Positions 11,173 through 20,724 are shown, counted from the first letter of the stretch. The stretch: DNA of 64,000 bases from Kribbella qitaiheensis (GCF_014217565.1 NZ_CP043661.1:3658001-3722000), one strand, 5' to 3'. Translations and numbers: made by a program. Notes: generated by a model from the sequence alone, not told the origin.

Positions 11173-12423
11173 CTAGGGCTGGACGGTGATGACGAAGTTC
11201 GGGCTGTATGCGGCAGCGACGAGGTTGCCGCCGTACAGGTGGTTGGGGACGTAGTACCGGTAGGTGGTGCTGCCCAGACTTGCCCTGCTGATGGCGTTCC
11301 GGCCCCAGCCGTTGCGAAGGTTGACGTTCTGCACGAACACCCAGACCTTGCCGTTCCAGCGCTGCATGGCTGCCGCGCCTTCGATCGCGGGGCTCACGTA
11401 GACGTACATCTGTGGTGCTTCCCCGTAGTAGCGGTGGACCGTCCGGGAACCGTCAGTGGTGACCTTCTGCTGAACCGTGGTGGTCACGGCAGCGCTGTAT
11501 CCGCCGTACCAGGCCGTCAAGCCGTCACTGCGGTTACCGATCGCCACCCGGTACTGACGGGTTCCCTGGCTCGGGATGGCGAATCGGTACTTGCTGCCGC
11601 TGAAGTCGCTGCCGGCAACGGCGTACCACGCGCTGGTCGCCGAGTTCCGTGCCTGCAAGGTGACCCTCGCCGTCGACGGCCCCGCGTAGGTACCGCTGAC
11701 AACGGTGCTGGTGCCTGCGACCACCCAGCTCGGGACCGAGGCTGTGAAGGCTGTCGTCCGCGCGTGGCCCCGGGCACTGTCCACTCCGCGCGCCCACTCG
11801 TTCTCGGACCAGACGTAGAAGTCGTACGGCGGTTTGGGGCCCGCGAAGAACACCGTCGTCTCGGTAGTCGGCTTGCCGATCAGGACCGGAGCAGCGGAGC
11901 CGATCTGGTACGTCGGGTTGAAGGTCACCGGGTCAGCGCGGTCCAGCGGGTCACCAGGGTTCGGGTCCTGGTAGTTCCAGCCGTACCACCTGGCAGTCAA
12001 GGTGTTCGTTCCCGCCGGCCACATGTCCTCGAACAGCGGCTGCGCGGGGTAATGGATGTCGAAGGCCGCCGACACCGCGACCGGGCTCGTCTCGCCGGCC
12101 TCGGTCCCGGCGGCGACGCCGATCTCGAGAACGTCCTTGACTGTCGAGCCCTGTCGCACGGCGGACTTCGGTACGTCGAACGCGTTCGCGCCGTCGGCCG
12201 TTACGTGCCAGCCGGCCCGCTCGGTCGTCTCCCCCACCTTGCGTACGACGATCCGGTTCGGCTGGGGCGCGTCCTCGCTCCACGTCACGTGGATGAACTG
12301 GAAGGTGTCGTCCTTCCAAGAGACCTTCACGTCGGTGGGCGCCGAATCGGCGGCTGTCGCCGTGGGAGCGGTCAGGCCGACGGTGAGCAAGGCGAGAGTC
12401 AGTACTGCGGCGGCGTGCTTCAC
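11173..12423 (-). CDS. secreted protein, paralogue 2 of the beta-sandwich family
   Basis: About 416 residues. The GTG at 12423 is chosen because AAGGAA lies five bases upstream and it yields a clean Sec signal (VKHAAAVLTLALLTVGL ... TATAADSA). The mature part begins with a fibronectin-like unit (VKVSWKDDTFQFIHVTWSED, PNRIVVRKVG), has NPGDPLDRADPV in the middle and WNGKVWVFVQNVNLRNGWGR near the end, closing with AAAYSPNFVITVQP. Its last third closely resembles that of the upstream neighbour (12445-13716), which stops 21 bases before this start. The two look like a tandem duplication in one operon. Function unknown; no catalytic motif seen. Confidence 0.75.
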   Translation of the reverse strand: MKHAAAVLTLALLTVGLTAPTATAADSAPTDVKVSWKDDTFQFIHVTWSEDAPQPNRIVVRKVGETTERAGWHVTADGANAFDVPKSAVRQGSTVKDVLEIGVAAGTEAGETSPVAVSAAFDIHYPAQPLFEDMWPAGTNTLTARWYGWNYQDPNPGDPLDRADPVTFNPTYQIGSAAPVLIGKPTTETTVFFAGPKPPYDFYVWSENEWARGVDSARGHARTTAFTASVPSWVVAGTSTVVSGTYAGPSTARVTLQARNSATSAWYAVAGSDFSGSKYRFAIPSQGTRQYRVAIGNRSDGLTAWYGGYSAAVTTTVQQKVTTDGSRTVHRYYGEAPQMYVYVSPAIEGAAAMQRWNGKVWVFVQNVNLRNGWGRNAISRASLGSTTYRYYVPNHLYGGNLVAAAYSPNFVITVQP

Positions 12424-12444
12424 GAGATTCCTTGCGCTCGGCAA

Positions 12445-13716
12445 CTAGCGGATGACGGAGAGGACGAAGTTCGGGCTGTAGGCGGCGGCGACCAGCATGC
12501 CGTCCTTAATGACGTTGGGCGAGTAGATCCGGTACGTCGAACTGCCGACGGCCTTGCCCGTGACCTTCGCCCAGCCGACATTGTCCTTCAGCGCGATGTT
12601 CTGCACGAACACCCACGTCTTCCCGTTCCACCGCTGCAACGCCACCAGCCCGGTCGGCAGGAACACGTTCAACTGCACATGCACGTTGGACGTCTGCCCC
12701 ACCTTGATCGTCGGCGTCGTGAACACCCCGTAAACCCGCTGAAACGCCACGGTCTTCATCGGCGCGGAATACCCGCCGTAGAACATCGACCAATCGCCCC
12801 GGTCGGCCCCGCTTCGCGTGAACGAGTTGGCCATCGCGATGCGGTACTCCCGCGTCATGGCCAGAAAGCTGAACGAGAACGAACCGTCCTCGTACGACCC
12901 CACGTCATAGGTCACGACGTACCACGGGGAGGTTGGCGAGTTCCGTGCCTGCAGCACGACCCGCTGTTGCTGTCCGATCAGCTTTCCGTGGCTGCCGGTG
13001 ATCTTCATCTCGGAGCCGTACTGCCACCGGGCCGGTGTCGTGGCTGTCAGCCTGGCGTGGTCGACGACCACGTCGTCCCCCGAAGCCACCGGAGCCCATC
13101 GGCTGCTGGTCTCGACATTGAAGGTGTAGTTGGGCGCAGGATGGCTGATGGAGAACTCGGTCTCCGTACCAGCCGGGCCGAGTGAGAACCGCTGCCGGTC
13201 GGCCGAGCGATACACCGGCTCATACTTCACCTGGTCATCCCCGTCCAGCGGATCCCCGGGGGTACTGTCCGGACCGGCCGTCGAGTGCGCCTTGACCGTG
13301 ATGCCGGTCGCCGTCGGAGTGACCGCGTCGACCGTGGTGTCCGGCACGTAACCGTCGAACACCGCCGACCTACCCTCGGGACTCGTGACGGTGGTAACCG
13401 TTCCGGCCACCACCACGATCTGTAGATGAGCTCTGTTCCACAGATCGAGGGTGCCCACGGTCACTGTGTTCGGCCTGTCCGCGGCCGGGTAGAAGACCTC
13501 GCGGTCAGCGGACGCGTCGAGGTCGCGAACGACGACCTTGTTGGGCCGCGCCTCCGCCTCGTCCCAGGTCACCCGAATCGTGTGCGCGAAATGGGTGTCC
13601 CAGCTGACCTGCACATTCGTCGGCGCCGGGTCGGGGAGGTCGGCCGCGAAAGCTCCGGTTGGGAGCATGGATGTCAGCACGGTGGCGGTGACGGCGAGGG
13701 CGGGCCATTTCTTCAT
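12445..13716 (-). CDS. secreted protein, paralogue 3 of the beta-sandwich family
   Basis: 423 residues with a Sec signal peptide (MKKWPALAVTATVLTSML, cleavage probably after AFA). It shares the landmarks of its two neighbours: VQVSWDTHFAHTIRVTWDE with PNKVVV, TPGDPLDGDDQVKYEP, VVLQARNSPTSPWYVV, and WNGKTWVFVQNIALKDN followed by AAAYSPNFVLSVIR. The repeated ARNS..S.WY and NGKTWVFVQN units look like Ig-like/bacterial adhesion beta strands, so a surface or matrix role is possible but unproven. First gene of the pair with 11173-12423. Confidence 0.75.
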   Translation of the reverse strand: MKKWPALAVTATVLTSMLPTGAFAADLPDPAPTNVQVSWDTHFAHTIRVTWDEAEARPNKVVVRDLDASADREVFYPAADRPNTVTVGTLDLWNRAHLQIVVVAGTVTTVTSPEGRSAVFDGYVPDTTVDAVTPTATGITVKAHSTAGPDSTPGDPLDGDDQVKYEPVYRSADRQRFSLGPAGTETEFSISHPAPNYTFNVETSSRWAPVASGDDVVVDHARLTATTPARWQYGSEMKITGSHGKLIGQQQRVVLQARNSPTSPWYVVTYDVGSYEDGSFSFSFLAMTREYRIAMANSFTRSGADRGDWSMFYGGYSAPMKTVAFQRVYGVFTTPTIKVGQTSNVHVQLNVFLPTGLVALQRWNGKTWVFVQNIALKDNVGWAKVTGKAVGSSTYRIYSPNVIKDGMLVAAAYSPNFVLSVIR

Positions 13717-13963
13717 CAGGGCGGTGTCTTTCGGCAGAGGGCGATCAGTGTGTGGCGGTGGGTGCGGCCAGTCCTGCGGCCAGGAGGGCAGCGGGCAGGG
13801 CGGCGGCGATGACTTTCAAAGGAGTCCCCAGGGCTATTGCCGGCCTGTGTTCCCCCACTGGCCTCGGCTTGGGCATTCTGCAGCATGGTCGGTGCTCCCG
13901 ACAACTAAGTTGCAGGTTGTTGCAGCCGGGTTTCGGCTCTACCTTGAGTCGAGGGGGTATCTC

Positions 13964-14518
13964 ATGACATTCATCAGCACACCCGCGGCCGACGACTTCC
14001 TGGAAGCGAACCGGGCAGCGGCAGGGTACGTCCCCAATTTCGTCCATACCTTCGCGGCGCGGCCCGCGGTGTTCGAGGCGTGGAAGCAGCTCAACGGGGC
14101 AATCAAGGCGTCGATGGACCTGCGCCGGTACGAGCTCGCGACCCTGGCGGCCGCGACCGCGCTGAAGTCCAGCTACTGCAGCCTCGCCCACGGCCAGGTG
14201 CTGGCCGAGAAGTTCTTCACCGCCGAGGAGGTCGCGACCTTGACCACCAGCCCACCCGCAGATCCCGTCGACCGCGCGATCATGGCCTTCGCCCGCAAAG
14301 TGGCACTCAGCGCGGACCGGATCACCCAGTCCGACGTCGACGACCTCCGAGCCCTCGGCCTCTCCGATGAGGACGTTATGGACGTATCCCTCGCAGCCGC
14401 CGCCCGCTGCTTCTTCTCCAAAACCTTGGACGCCACCGGCACCAGCCCCGACCGCGAATACCACGACCTCCTCCCACCCGACTTGGTCAGCGCTCTGACC
14501 GTCGGCCGGCAGATCTGA
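13964..14518 (+). CDS. carboxymuconolactone decarboxylase/AhpD-like protein with an altered CxxC
   Basis: 184-residue helical protein of the peroxidase-related CMD family. ATG at 13964 has a strong GAGGGGG Shine-Dalgarno site. MDLRRYELATLAAATALKSSYCSLAHGQVL carries the active-site region: Cys72 and His76 are present, but the first Cys of the usual CxxC is Ser69. A thiol relay of the AhpD type would therefore be incomplete, so it may not be a peroxidase. It ends two bases before the convergent stop of the multicopper oxidase. Confidence 0.85.
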   Translation: MTFISTPAADDFLEANRAAAGYVPNFVHTFAARPAVFEAWKQLNGAIKASMDLRRYELATLAAATALKSSYCSLAHGQVLAEKFFTAEEVATLTTSPPADPVDRAIMAFARKVALSADRITQSDVDDLRALGLSDEDVMDVSLAAAARCFFSKTLDATGTSPDREYHDLLPPDLVSALTVGRQI

Positions 14519-14519
14519 G

Positions 14520-16007
14520 CTATTCCGGCTTGTTCTTGGCCGAGCCGTCGATTCGGTAGGGGGTTGTGACGCCCTCGTACATCAGGTGGGTCACCAAGCC
14601 CTGGGCCGCGTGGGGGAGGTTGTGGCAGTGGTCCATCCAGATGCCTGGATTGTCGGCCAGGAAGGCGATTTCGTAGGTCTCGCCGTCTTCGACGTTGAGA
14701 GAGTCGACTCGCCAGGGGCTGCCGGTGGCGGCTGTGCCGTTGCGGCTCAGGACGTAGATGTGGTGGCCGTGCAGGTGCATGGGGTGGACCTGGCCGCTGG
14801 TGTTCCTCACGGTCATCCGGACCACGTCTCCCTGCGCGACCATGAACATCGGTACGTCGGGGTACTGGTGGCCGTTGATCGTCCACCACAGCCCCGGTTT
14901 GCCGTTGAAGAGGCCGATCCGACGCCCGATCTTGTACTCGAAACGCCGATCCGCCTGCGAAGGATCGAACCCGAGCGGCGCCGGCTTTCCGTACGACAGC
15001 AGGTCCACCCGAGCTCGCGGTTCGGTCCCTGTCGGTGCGGCGCCTCCGTGCGGTCCCACGACCAAGGTGGTCGGTCCGCCGCCGAGGCCGACGCGTACCG
15101 CAGTACCGTCCGCCGGCACGGTCACCTGCAGATCAACACGTCCACCGGCCGTCACCAGCACCGACTTCCCCGAGACCTGCGGCGGCTGGTTCACCTCGGT
15201 CCCGTCCACCGCGACCACCTTGTACGGCGCGCCGTCGACCCAGGACGCCATCGGGCCGTTATCGGTGTTGATCAACCGCACCCGTACTACGGATCCAGGT
15301 GGAACGTCCGTACGACGTTCGCCGTACCCGCCATTGACTGTCCGGATCTTGTTGTACGTGTGCACTGCCGCGATCACGTCCTCGCCTGGCAGAGTCTTCT
15401 TCGGTGTCACCACCAGCGGACCGAACAGACCGTCCTTCACCTGCTCGTGCGACTGCTGGTGCGAGTGATACCAATACGTCCCGGCATCCCGTACGACGAA
15501 TCGGTACACGAAGGTCTTCCCAGCCATCACCGCGTCCTGGGTGACCCCCGCGACCCCGTCCTCGGCGGCCGGTACGTCGACTCCGTGCCAATGCAGCGTC
15601 ATCCCGTCGGAGACCGACTCGTTGACCAGCGTCACCTCGACCAGATCGCCTTGCATGGCACGGATCTCGGGCCCGGGCGAGACATGATTGAGCGTGTAGC
15701 CCTGCACGGATCCCCGCCCGGCGACCTCGAAGCGTTCCTTGCGCGCGACCAGCCGGACCATCAAGTCCGGCCGCCGATCGGCGGCCACGGTCAAGGTGCT
15801 GAGGTCGCGTTCGTGTCCCGCGTGCTCCGCAGCCATCCGCGGCCCGCCACCGTAGTCGGCGTACCCCATCGCCATCGGCGAAAGGTTGCCAGGCACCAGG
15901 CTGCGTTGCCAGAAGAACACAAGGGGAGCCAGCACGACCACCGTTGCGGCGATCGCGACCAGCTTGCGCCTCTGCACTAAGCGACGCCGTCCACTACGGC
16001 GTGACAC
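14520..16007 (-). CDS. three-domain multicopper oxidase
   Basis: Copper enzyme of 495 residues that oxidises a substrate while reducing O2 to water. The GTG start at 16007 lies within the end of the upstream gene. An N-terminal membrane anchor or signal (about 15-33) follows a twin-basic stretch. All copper ligand motifs are present: HWHG (139-142), HSHQ (181-184), HPMHLHGHH near 415 and HCHNLPHAAQGL near 460, which includes the T1 Cys. The last motif has a Leu/Val-type axial position, as in high-potential laccases. A His/Met-rich patch (MAMGYADYGGGPRMAAEHAGHE) follows the anchor and may bind copper. Co-transcribed with the small membrane protein upstream. Confidence 0.92.
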   Translation of the reverse strand: MSRRSGRRRLVQRRKLVAIAATVVVLAPLVFFWQRSLVPGNLSPMAMGYADYGGGPRMAAEHAGHERDLSTLTVAADRRPDLMVRLVARKERFEVAGRGSVQGYTLNHVSPGPEIRAMQGDLVEVTLVNESVSDGMTLHWHGVDVPAAEDGVAGVTQDAVMAGKTFVYRFVVRDAGTYWYHSHQQSHEQVKDGLFGPLVVTPKKTLPGEDVIAAVHTYNKIRTVNGGYGERRTDVPPGSVVRVRLINTDNGPMASWVDGAPYKVVAVDGTEVNQPPQVSGKSVLVTAGGRVDLQVTVPADGTAVRVGLGGGPTTLVVGPHGGAAPTGTEPRARVDLLSYGKPAPLGFDPSQADRRFEYKIGRRIGLFNGKPGLWWTINGHQYPDVPMFMVAQGDVVRMTVRNTSGQVHPMHLHGHHIYVLSRNGTAATGSPWRVDSLNVEDGETYEIAFLADNPGIWMDHCHNLPHAAQGLVTHLMYEGVTTPYRIDGSAKNKPE

Positions 16008-16434
16008 CGACCGAAGTAGTTGCCTCAGGCGCCTTCATCTGCGCGGCCGCCCGCCGGCCCGCGATCGCCGCCACTCCGAGCAGCGCGAACGCGTTCAGCC
16101 CGTGCAGCGCACCGACCGCCGGCACCCCGAAGGACACGAACGCCAGCGTGATCTGCAGCACCACCAGTCCGACCACGATCGCCGCCCACTTCACGCCGCC
16201 GGCGACGTGCGCGAAGAACGAGACGATCAGCAACAGCAGCGCCAGGATCGGGATCACCATCATGCCGAACTGCCCATGCAGGGTGTGCCCGATGTTGCCG
16301 TCGTAGTTCTTGTCGATGACGAGGCCGTCGTCCATGTCCTTGATCGCGGTGAACCAGGCGAGCGCGATGAACATCGCCTGCAGCACCACCCCGGCCGCGA
16401 TCAACATGGCCAGCACCCGATACGTCGCTTTCAT
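15994..16434 (-). CDS. four-helix membrane protein, DUF6220-like
   Basis: 146 residues with four hydrophobic segments and several His in or near membranes (GHTLHGQFGMMVIP, FFAHVAGG, GALHGLNAF). ATG at 16434 (MKATYRVLAML) has a GGGGGAGG ribosome site. The layout recalls small cytochrome b561/DUF6220-like proteins, so haem or copper binding is possible, but I cannot confirm it. It overlaps the multicopper oxidase start by 14 bases, which suggests a functional pair, for example delivery of electrons or copper. Confidence 0.7.
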   Translation of the reverse strand: MKATYRVLAMLIAAGVVLQAMFIALAWFTAIKDMDDGLVIDKNYDGNIGHTLHGQFGMMVIPILALLLLIVSFFAHVAGGVKWAAIVVGLVVLQITLAFVSFGVPAVGALHGLNAFALLGVAAIAGRRAAAQMKAPEATTSVGVTP

Positions 16435-16594
16435 GATCCTCCCCCGGACCCGCGCGACCCGCCCCCTTGCGACCACGCCCCAGGCCGTGGCCCCGAACCT
16501 GTCGGCCCAGGGATCGCTCACCTCATCGTGACGCCACCGCACCTCACATACAAGACGCATCCCCGCAGCCGGAACCTCACGCAAAGTAAGCGAA

Positions 16595-17354
16595 TCAGTT
16601 GTTGCGAGCGTGCGCGTGGTGCAGACCGAGGAGAGGCAGGTACGGCTCGTGGTGGGTGATGGTCTGCGACTCGGGGACGATCAGGGCCGCGAGGGCTCCG
16701 GTCGCCACGACGGTCGCGGCCGAAAGCCCCTGCGCGGCGAGGATCCGGGTCACCAGGCCGTCGACCAGGGAGGCGAAGCCGAAGATGGCGCCCGACTGGA
16801 GGGCTTCGACGGTGTTCTTGGCGACCACCGAGCGGGGGCCGGATCAGTTCGACCCGGCGAAGCTGAGCGGCCACCGCGCCCAGAGCGTCGACCGAAGTTT
16901 CGATGCCCGGGGCAATCGCGCCACCGATGAAGGCCCCGGCCTCGTTGACCACATCCACCGTCGTCGCAGTACCGAAGTCCACGATCACACACGGAGCGCC
17001 GTACAGGTGGACCGCTGCCAAGGCGTTGGCGATCCGGTCCGTGCCGACCTCGCGGGGGTTGTCGACGAGGACGGGCAGCCCGGTCTTCACACCGGGCTCG
17101 ACGACCACACTCGGGACTTTGGGGTAGTACCGCGCGACCAGGTCGCGCAGTTCGTGTAGGACACTCGGGACCGCCGAGCAGACGGCGACGCCGGAGACCG
17201 GCGACTCGCCTGCCAGCAGGCCGTCGAGGAGTACTGCCCATTCGTCCGCCGTACGGCGTGGGTCGGTCCCGACCCACCAGTGGCGCCTGACCGTTCCTTC
17301 GAAGATCAAGCCCACCAGGGTCCGGGTGTTCTCCACCGCGACGGCGAGCAGCAT
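16595..17354 (-). CDS. coaX: type III pantothenate kinase (apparent frameshift; altered first motif)
   Basis: Phosphorylates pantothenate, the first step to coenzyme A. Restored length is about 252 residues, as usual. The second ATP/pantothenate motif GTDRIANALAA and the third, DFGTATTVDVV, are intact, and KNTVEALQSGAIFGF follows. Frame shifts at a run of five G (16834-16838, plus strand) between VELIRP and RSVVAKNTVE, with one extra base. The first motif, normally D(V/I)GNT, reads AVENT (residues 6-10), so the conserved Asp is Ala. Activity may be reduced or another kinase may serve. Start ATG overlaps the nadC stop (TGATG). Confidence 0.88.
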
Positions 17355-18208
17355 CAGGGTTCCTGCAGGTCCATCGCGATGTCGAGAACCGGCGCAGAGT
17401 GGGTGAGCGCTCCGACCGCGAGGTAGTTCACGCCCGTCTCGGCGACCTCGCGAGCAGCGCCCAGCGTCAACCCACCCGACGCTTCCAGCCGGGCACGCCC
17501 GTCGATCTTCTCCACCGCTTCCCGCAACAACGGCACGGCCATGTTGTCGAGCAGGATCAGCTCCGCGCCGGCCTCGACCGCGATCAGCGCGTCCTCGACC
17601 GTGTCGACCTCGACCTCGATCGCGATCTCCGGATAGGCCTTGCGGACCAGGCGGAACGCCTCCGCGACGCCACCCGCGGCGATCACGTGGTTGTCCTTGA
17701 TCAGCGCCGCGTCGGACAACGCCATCCGGTGGTTCTTACCACCACCACAACGGACGGCGTACTTCTCCAGGCTGCGCAGCAACGGCATCGTCTTGCGGGT
17801 GTCGCGGATGACCGCACCGGTGCCGTCGACCGCGTCGACCCACCGGCGGGTGAGCGTCGCGACGCCGGACAGGTGGCAGAGCAGGTTGAGCGTCGTCCGC
17901 TCGGCCGTGAGCAGTTGCCGGGTCTTCCCGCGCACCGTCATCAGGATGTCGCCGGCCTTGACCGCGGCCCCGTCCACGACGGAGTGCTCGATCTCCACCT
18001 CTTCCTTGCCCGCGACCAGCCGGACCACCAGTTCGGCGACCTCCAGGCCGGCCACGACACCGTCGTCTCGGGCGACGAACTCCGCCACCGAGATCTGGTC
18101 AGCCTCGACGGTCGCCGTGGTGGTGACGTCGACACCCCCGGCCAGGTCCTCCTCGATGGTGGCCCGGACGAGGTCCTCGACCCATTGCCTGTCGAGCGTG
18201 TCATCCAT
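17354..18208 (-). CDS. nadC: nicotinate-nucleotide pyrophosphorylase (quinolinate phosphoribosyltransferase)
   Basis: Converts quinolinate and PRPP to nicotinate mononucleotide in NAD synthesis. 284 residues, normal. Family motifs: TERTTLNLLCHLSGVAT (substrate and PRPP region), DTRKTMPLLRSLEKYAVRCGGG, NHRMALSDAALIKDNH and the C-terminal EASGGLTLGAAREVAETGV. nadB lies immediately upstream (4-base gap) and coaX overlaps its stop. nadA is not seen in the window. Confidence 0.97.
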   Translation of the reverse strand: MDDTLDRQWVEDLVRATIEEDLAGGVDVTTTATVEADQISVAEFVARDDGVVAGLEVAELVVRLVAGKEEVEIEHSVVDGAAVKAGDILMTVRGKTRQLLTAERTTLNLLCHLSGVATLTRRWVDAVDGTGAVIRDTRKTMPLLRSLEKYAVRCGGGKNHRMALSDAALIKDNHVIAAGGVAEAFRLVRKAYPEIAIEVEVDTVEDALIAVEAGAELILLDNMAVPLLREAVEKIDGRARLEASGGLTLGAAREVAETGVNYLAVGALTHSAPVLDIAMDLQEP

Positions 18209-18212
18209 ACCG

Positions 18213-19874
18213 CTACTTCCCCTCCGGTGATTCCTTCAGTGCCACGAAAGCCGTGACGGGCCTACTCGAGTCGCCCTCAGCGGCCAGTGTGAGGTCCAGA
18301 TTGCCCGACCAGTTCTCGTCGTCGCGATCCGGGTGGTCCTCACGCCAGTGTGAGCCGCGGCTCTCCTCCCTCGTGGTGGCAGCGGCGATCAGCGCGGAGG
18401 CGACCGTGAGCAGGTTCGTCGCCTCCCAGCCCGGCGTCCCCGGCTCGCCTGCGGGCTGCTCGATCAGCTTGGCCAGGGTGGCACCGGCCTCCGCCAGACC
18501 ACTCGCACTCCGGATCACCCCGGCGCCGACCGTCATCACCCGCTGCATCTCCGGTACTACGTCCGCGTCGACCAGGCCCGGCACCCGAGCGTCGACAGCC
18601 GGTTCGCGGAACTCGGGCAGCTTCGCGGCCAGCGAATTCGTGATCCGCTTGGCGAAGACCAGGCCCTCCAGCAGCGAGTTCGAAGCGAGCCGGTTCGCAC
18701 CATGGACGCCGGTACAGGCGACCTCGCCGCAGGCGTACAACCCGGGCACGGAAGTCTGACCTTGCAGGTCGGTCCAAACCCCACCGGACGAATAGTGGCA
18801 AGCGGGCGCGACCGGGATCAGTTCGCGGACGGGGTCGATACCGTGCGACCGGCAGGACGCCAGGATCGTCGGGAACCGGACCCGCCACTTCTCATCACCG
18901 AAATGCCGGGCATCGAGGAACACATGATCTTTGCCCGAGGCAAGCATCTGGCGCATGATCGCCTTCGCCACAATGTCGCGCGGCGCCAGGTCCGCAAGCT
19001 CGTGCCGGCCCTGCATGAAACGGTTGCCCTGGTCATCGACCAGGAACCCGCCCTCGCCACGCACCGCCTCAGACACCAACGGCTGTTGGCCTTTCGCGCT
19101 CTTACCCAGCCAGAGCACGGTCGGATGGAACTGCACGAACTCCAGGTCGCGTACCTTCGCCCCGGCCCGCAACGCCAGCGCCATCCCGTCACCGGTGGAG
19201 ACACTCGGGTTCGTGGTCGCGGCGTACAGCTGACCGAGCCCACCCGAAGCCAGGATGACCGCGCGGCTGCGGATCGCGCCGACGCCGTCCAGTTGGCCCT
19301 CGCCCATCACGTGCACGGTGACGCCCGCGATCGCGCCGTCCTCGGCCGTCAACAGGTCGAGCACCAGGGCATGCTCCATCAACCGGATGTCGGGTGCCCG
19401 CTTCACCGCGGCCACCAAAGCCCGCTCGATCTCCGCTCCGGTCGCGTCGCCACCGGCATGCGCGATCCGGTTGCGGTGATGGCCGCCCTCCCGGGTCAGC
19501 GACAGGCCCCCGTCAGCAGCGGTGTCGAACCGCGCACCAAGCTCGATCAGATCCCGTACGGCGTCAGGCCCTTCGGTGACCAGGGCCCGTACCGCGACCG
19601 GATCGCTCAGCCCGGCCCCGGCCACCAGGGTGTCCTGCAGGTGGTCCTCAGGCGAATCACCAGGGTCGAGCGCGGCCGCGATCCCACCTTGCGCCCACTG
19701 CGTCGACCCCGAGGCGACAACGTCCTTCGTCACCACCAGCACCGTGCCGAGTTCGCGAGCCTTGAGCGCAGCCGTCAGTCCCGCGATCCCCGAACCGATC
19801 ACCACCACGTCGACGGTGTCGGTCCAACCTGGTTCGGGCGCAGCCAGCCGTTGCGGCACAGCAGGAGCAGTCAT
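18213..19874 (-). CDS. nadB: L-aspartate oxidase
   Basis: FAD enzyme that turns L-aspartate into iminoaspartate, the first step of NAD synthesis. 553 residues. The N-terminal dinucleotide fold VVVIGSGIAGLTAALKA (about 24-40) is followed by SGSTQWAQGGIAAAL. The family signatures HRNRIAHAGGDATGAEI and ACGEVACTGVHGANRLASNSLLEGLVF are intact, with the catalytic Arg/His region near HYSSGGVW. A C-terminal helical domain completes it. Operon: panC, nadB, nadC, coaX on the minus strand, with a 22-base gap from panC. Confidence 0.97.
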   Translation of the reverse strand: MTAPAVPQRLAAPEPGWTDTVDVVVIGSGIAGLTAALKARELGTVLVVTKDVVASGSTQWAQGGIAAALDPGDSPEDHLQDTLVAGAGLSDPVAVRALVTEGPDAVRDLIELGARFDTAADGGLSLTREGGHHRNRIAHAGGDATGAEIERALVAAVKRAPDIRLMEHALVLDLLTAEDGAIAGVTVHVMGEGQLDGVGAIRSRAVILASGGLGQLYAATTNPSVSTGDGMALALRAGAKVRDLEFVQFHPTVLWLGKSAKGQQPLVSEAVRGEGGFLVDDQGNRFMQGRHELADLAPRDIVAKAIMRQMLASGKDHVFLDARHFGDEKWRVRFPTILASCRSHGIDPVRELIPVAPACHYSSGGVWTDLQGQTSVPGLYACGEVACTGVHGANRLASNSLLEGLVFAKRITNSLAAKLPEFREPAVDARVPGLVDADVVPEMQRVMTVGAGVIRSASGLAEAGATLAKLIEQPAGEPGTPGWEATNLLTVASALIAAATTREESRGSHWREDHPDRDDENWSGNLDLTLAAEGDSSRPVTAFVALKESPEGK

Positions 19875-19896
19875 TCAGCGACCGTATCAAGCAGTT

Positions 19897-20724
19897 TCAC
19901 CGGAGCGTGATGGAAATGTTGTCAATGAGACGGGTGGCGCCGACCCGGGCGGCGATCAGCATCCGGGCCTCGCCTGGACCGATCACCGGGCCGAGATCCG
20001 GTGCTCGCAGGGCGAGATAGTCGATCTGCACGGACGGGACCGCCTCGAGCTCGGCGTGGGCGGCTGACATCACCGCGTCAGGGCCGTTCATCCCCGCCTT
20101 CGCGCCCGCGGTCAGTGCCCGATGGAGCACCAGCGCCTCGTCACGCTCGGTCTCTGTGAGGTAGCGATTCCGTGAGGACATCGCGAGGCCGTCGGGTTCG
20201 CGCACGGTCTGCACCGGGACGATGTCGACGTCCATGTCCAGGTCGCACACCATCTCCCGGATCAGCGTCAGTTGCTGATAGTCCTTCTCACCGAACAGCG
20301 CCAGGTCCGGCCCGGTCAGGTGCAGCATCTTCGACACCACGGTCAGTACGCCGGCGAAGTGGCCGGGGCGGACCGTCCCCTCCAACTCGTCGGCCAGCGG
20401 CCCGGGATGCACCGTGATCGACGGCTCGTTCGGGTAAAGCTCGTCACGGGACGGGTTGAAGACCAGGTCGACGCCCTCGTTCTTGGCGATCGCCAGATCG
20501 CTGGCCAGCGTCCGCGGGTACCGGTCGAAGTCCTCGGTCGGCCCGAACTGCAAGGGGTTCACGAAGATCGTCAGGACCACGCTGCCATCCGGCCCGACCC
20601 GTTCCCGGGCCTCGGCGAGCAACGCGGCATGCCCTTCGTGCAGGGCACCCATCGTCATCACCACCGCCCGCGGCCGGATCGCCGCGGCCGCCCGCAACTC
20701 CGCCTTCGTCTGGGTGAGTCTCAT
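19897..20724 (-). CDS. panC: pantothenate synthetase (pantoate-beta-alanine ligase)
   Basis: Joins pantoate and beta-alanine with ATP to give pantothenate. 275 residues. Motifs: [11 protein letters not shown] (HxGH nucleotide motif), [41 protein letters not shown] and the KMSKS-like [11 protein letters not shown] overlaps the upstream DUF2520 stop (ATGA). panD does not follow as it does in Mycobacterium. Confidence 0.97.
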   Translation of the reverse strand: MRLTQTKAELRAAAAIRPRAVVMTMGALHEGHAALLAEARERVGPDGSVVLTIFVNPLQFGPTEDFDRYPRTLASDLAIAKNEGVDLVFNPSRDELYPNEPSITVHPGPLADELEGTVRPGHFAGVLTVVSKMLHLTGPDLALFGEKDYQQLTLIREMVCDLDMDVDIVPVQTVREPDGLAMSSRNRYLTETERDEALVLHRALTAGAKAGMNGPDAVMSAAHAELEAVPSVQIDYLALRAPDLGPVIGPGEARMLIAARVGATRLIDNISITLR

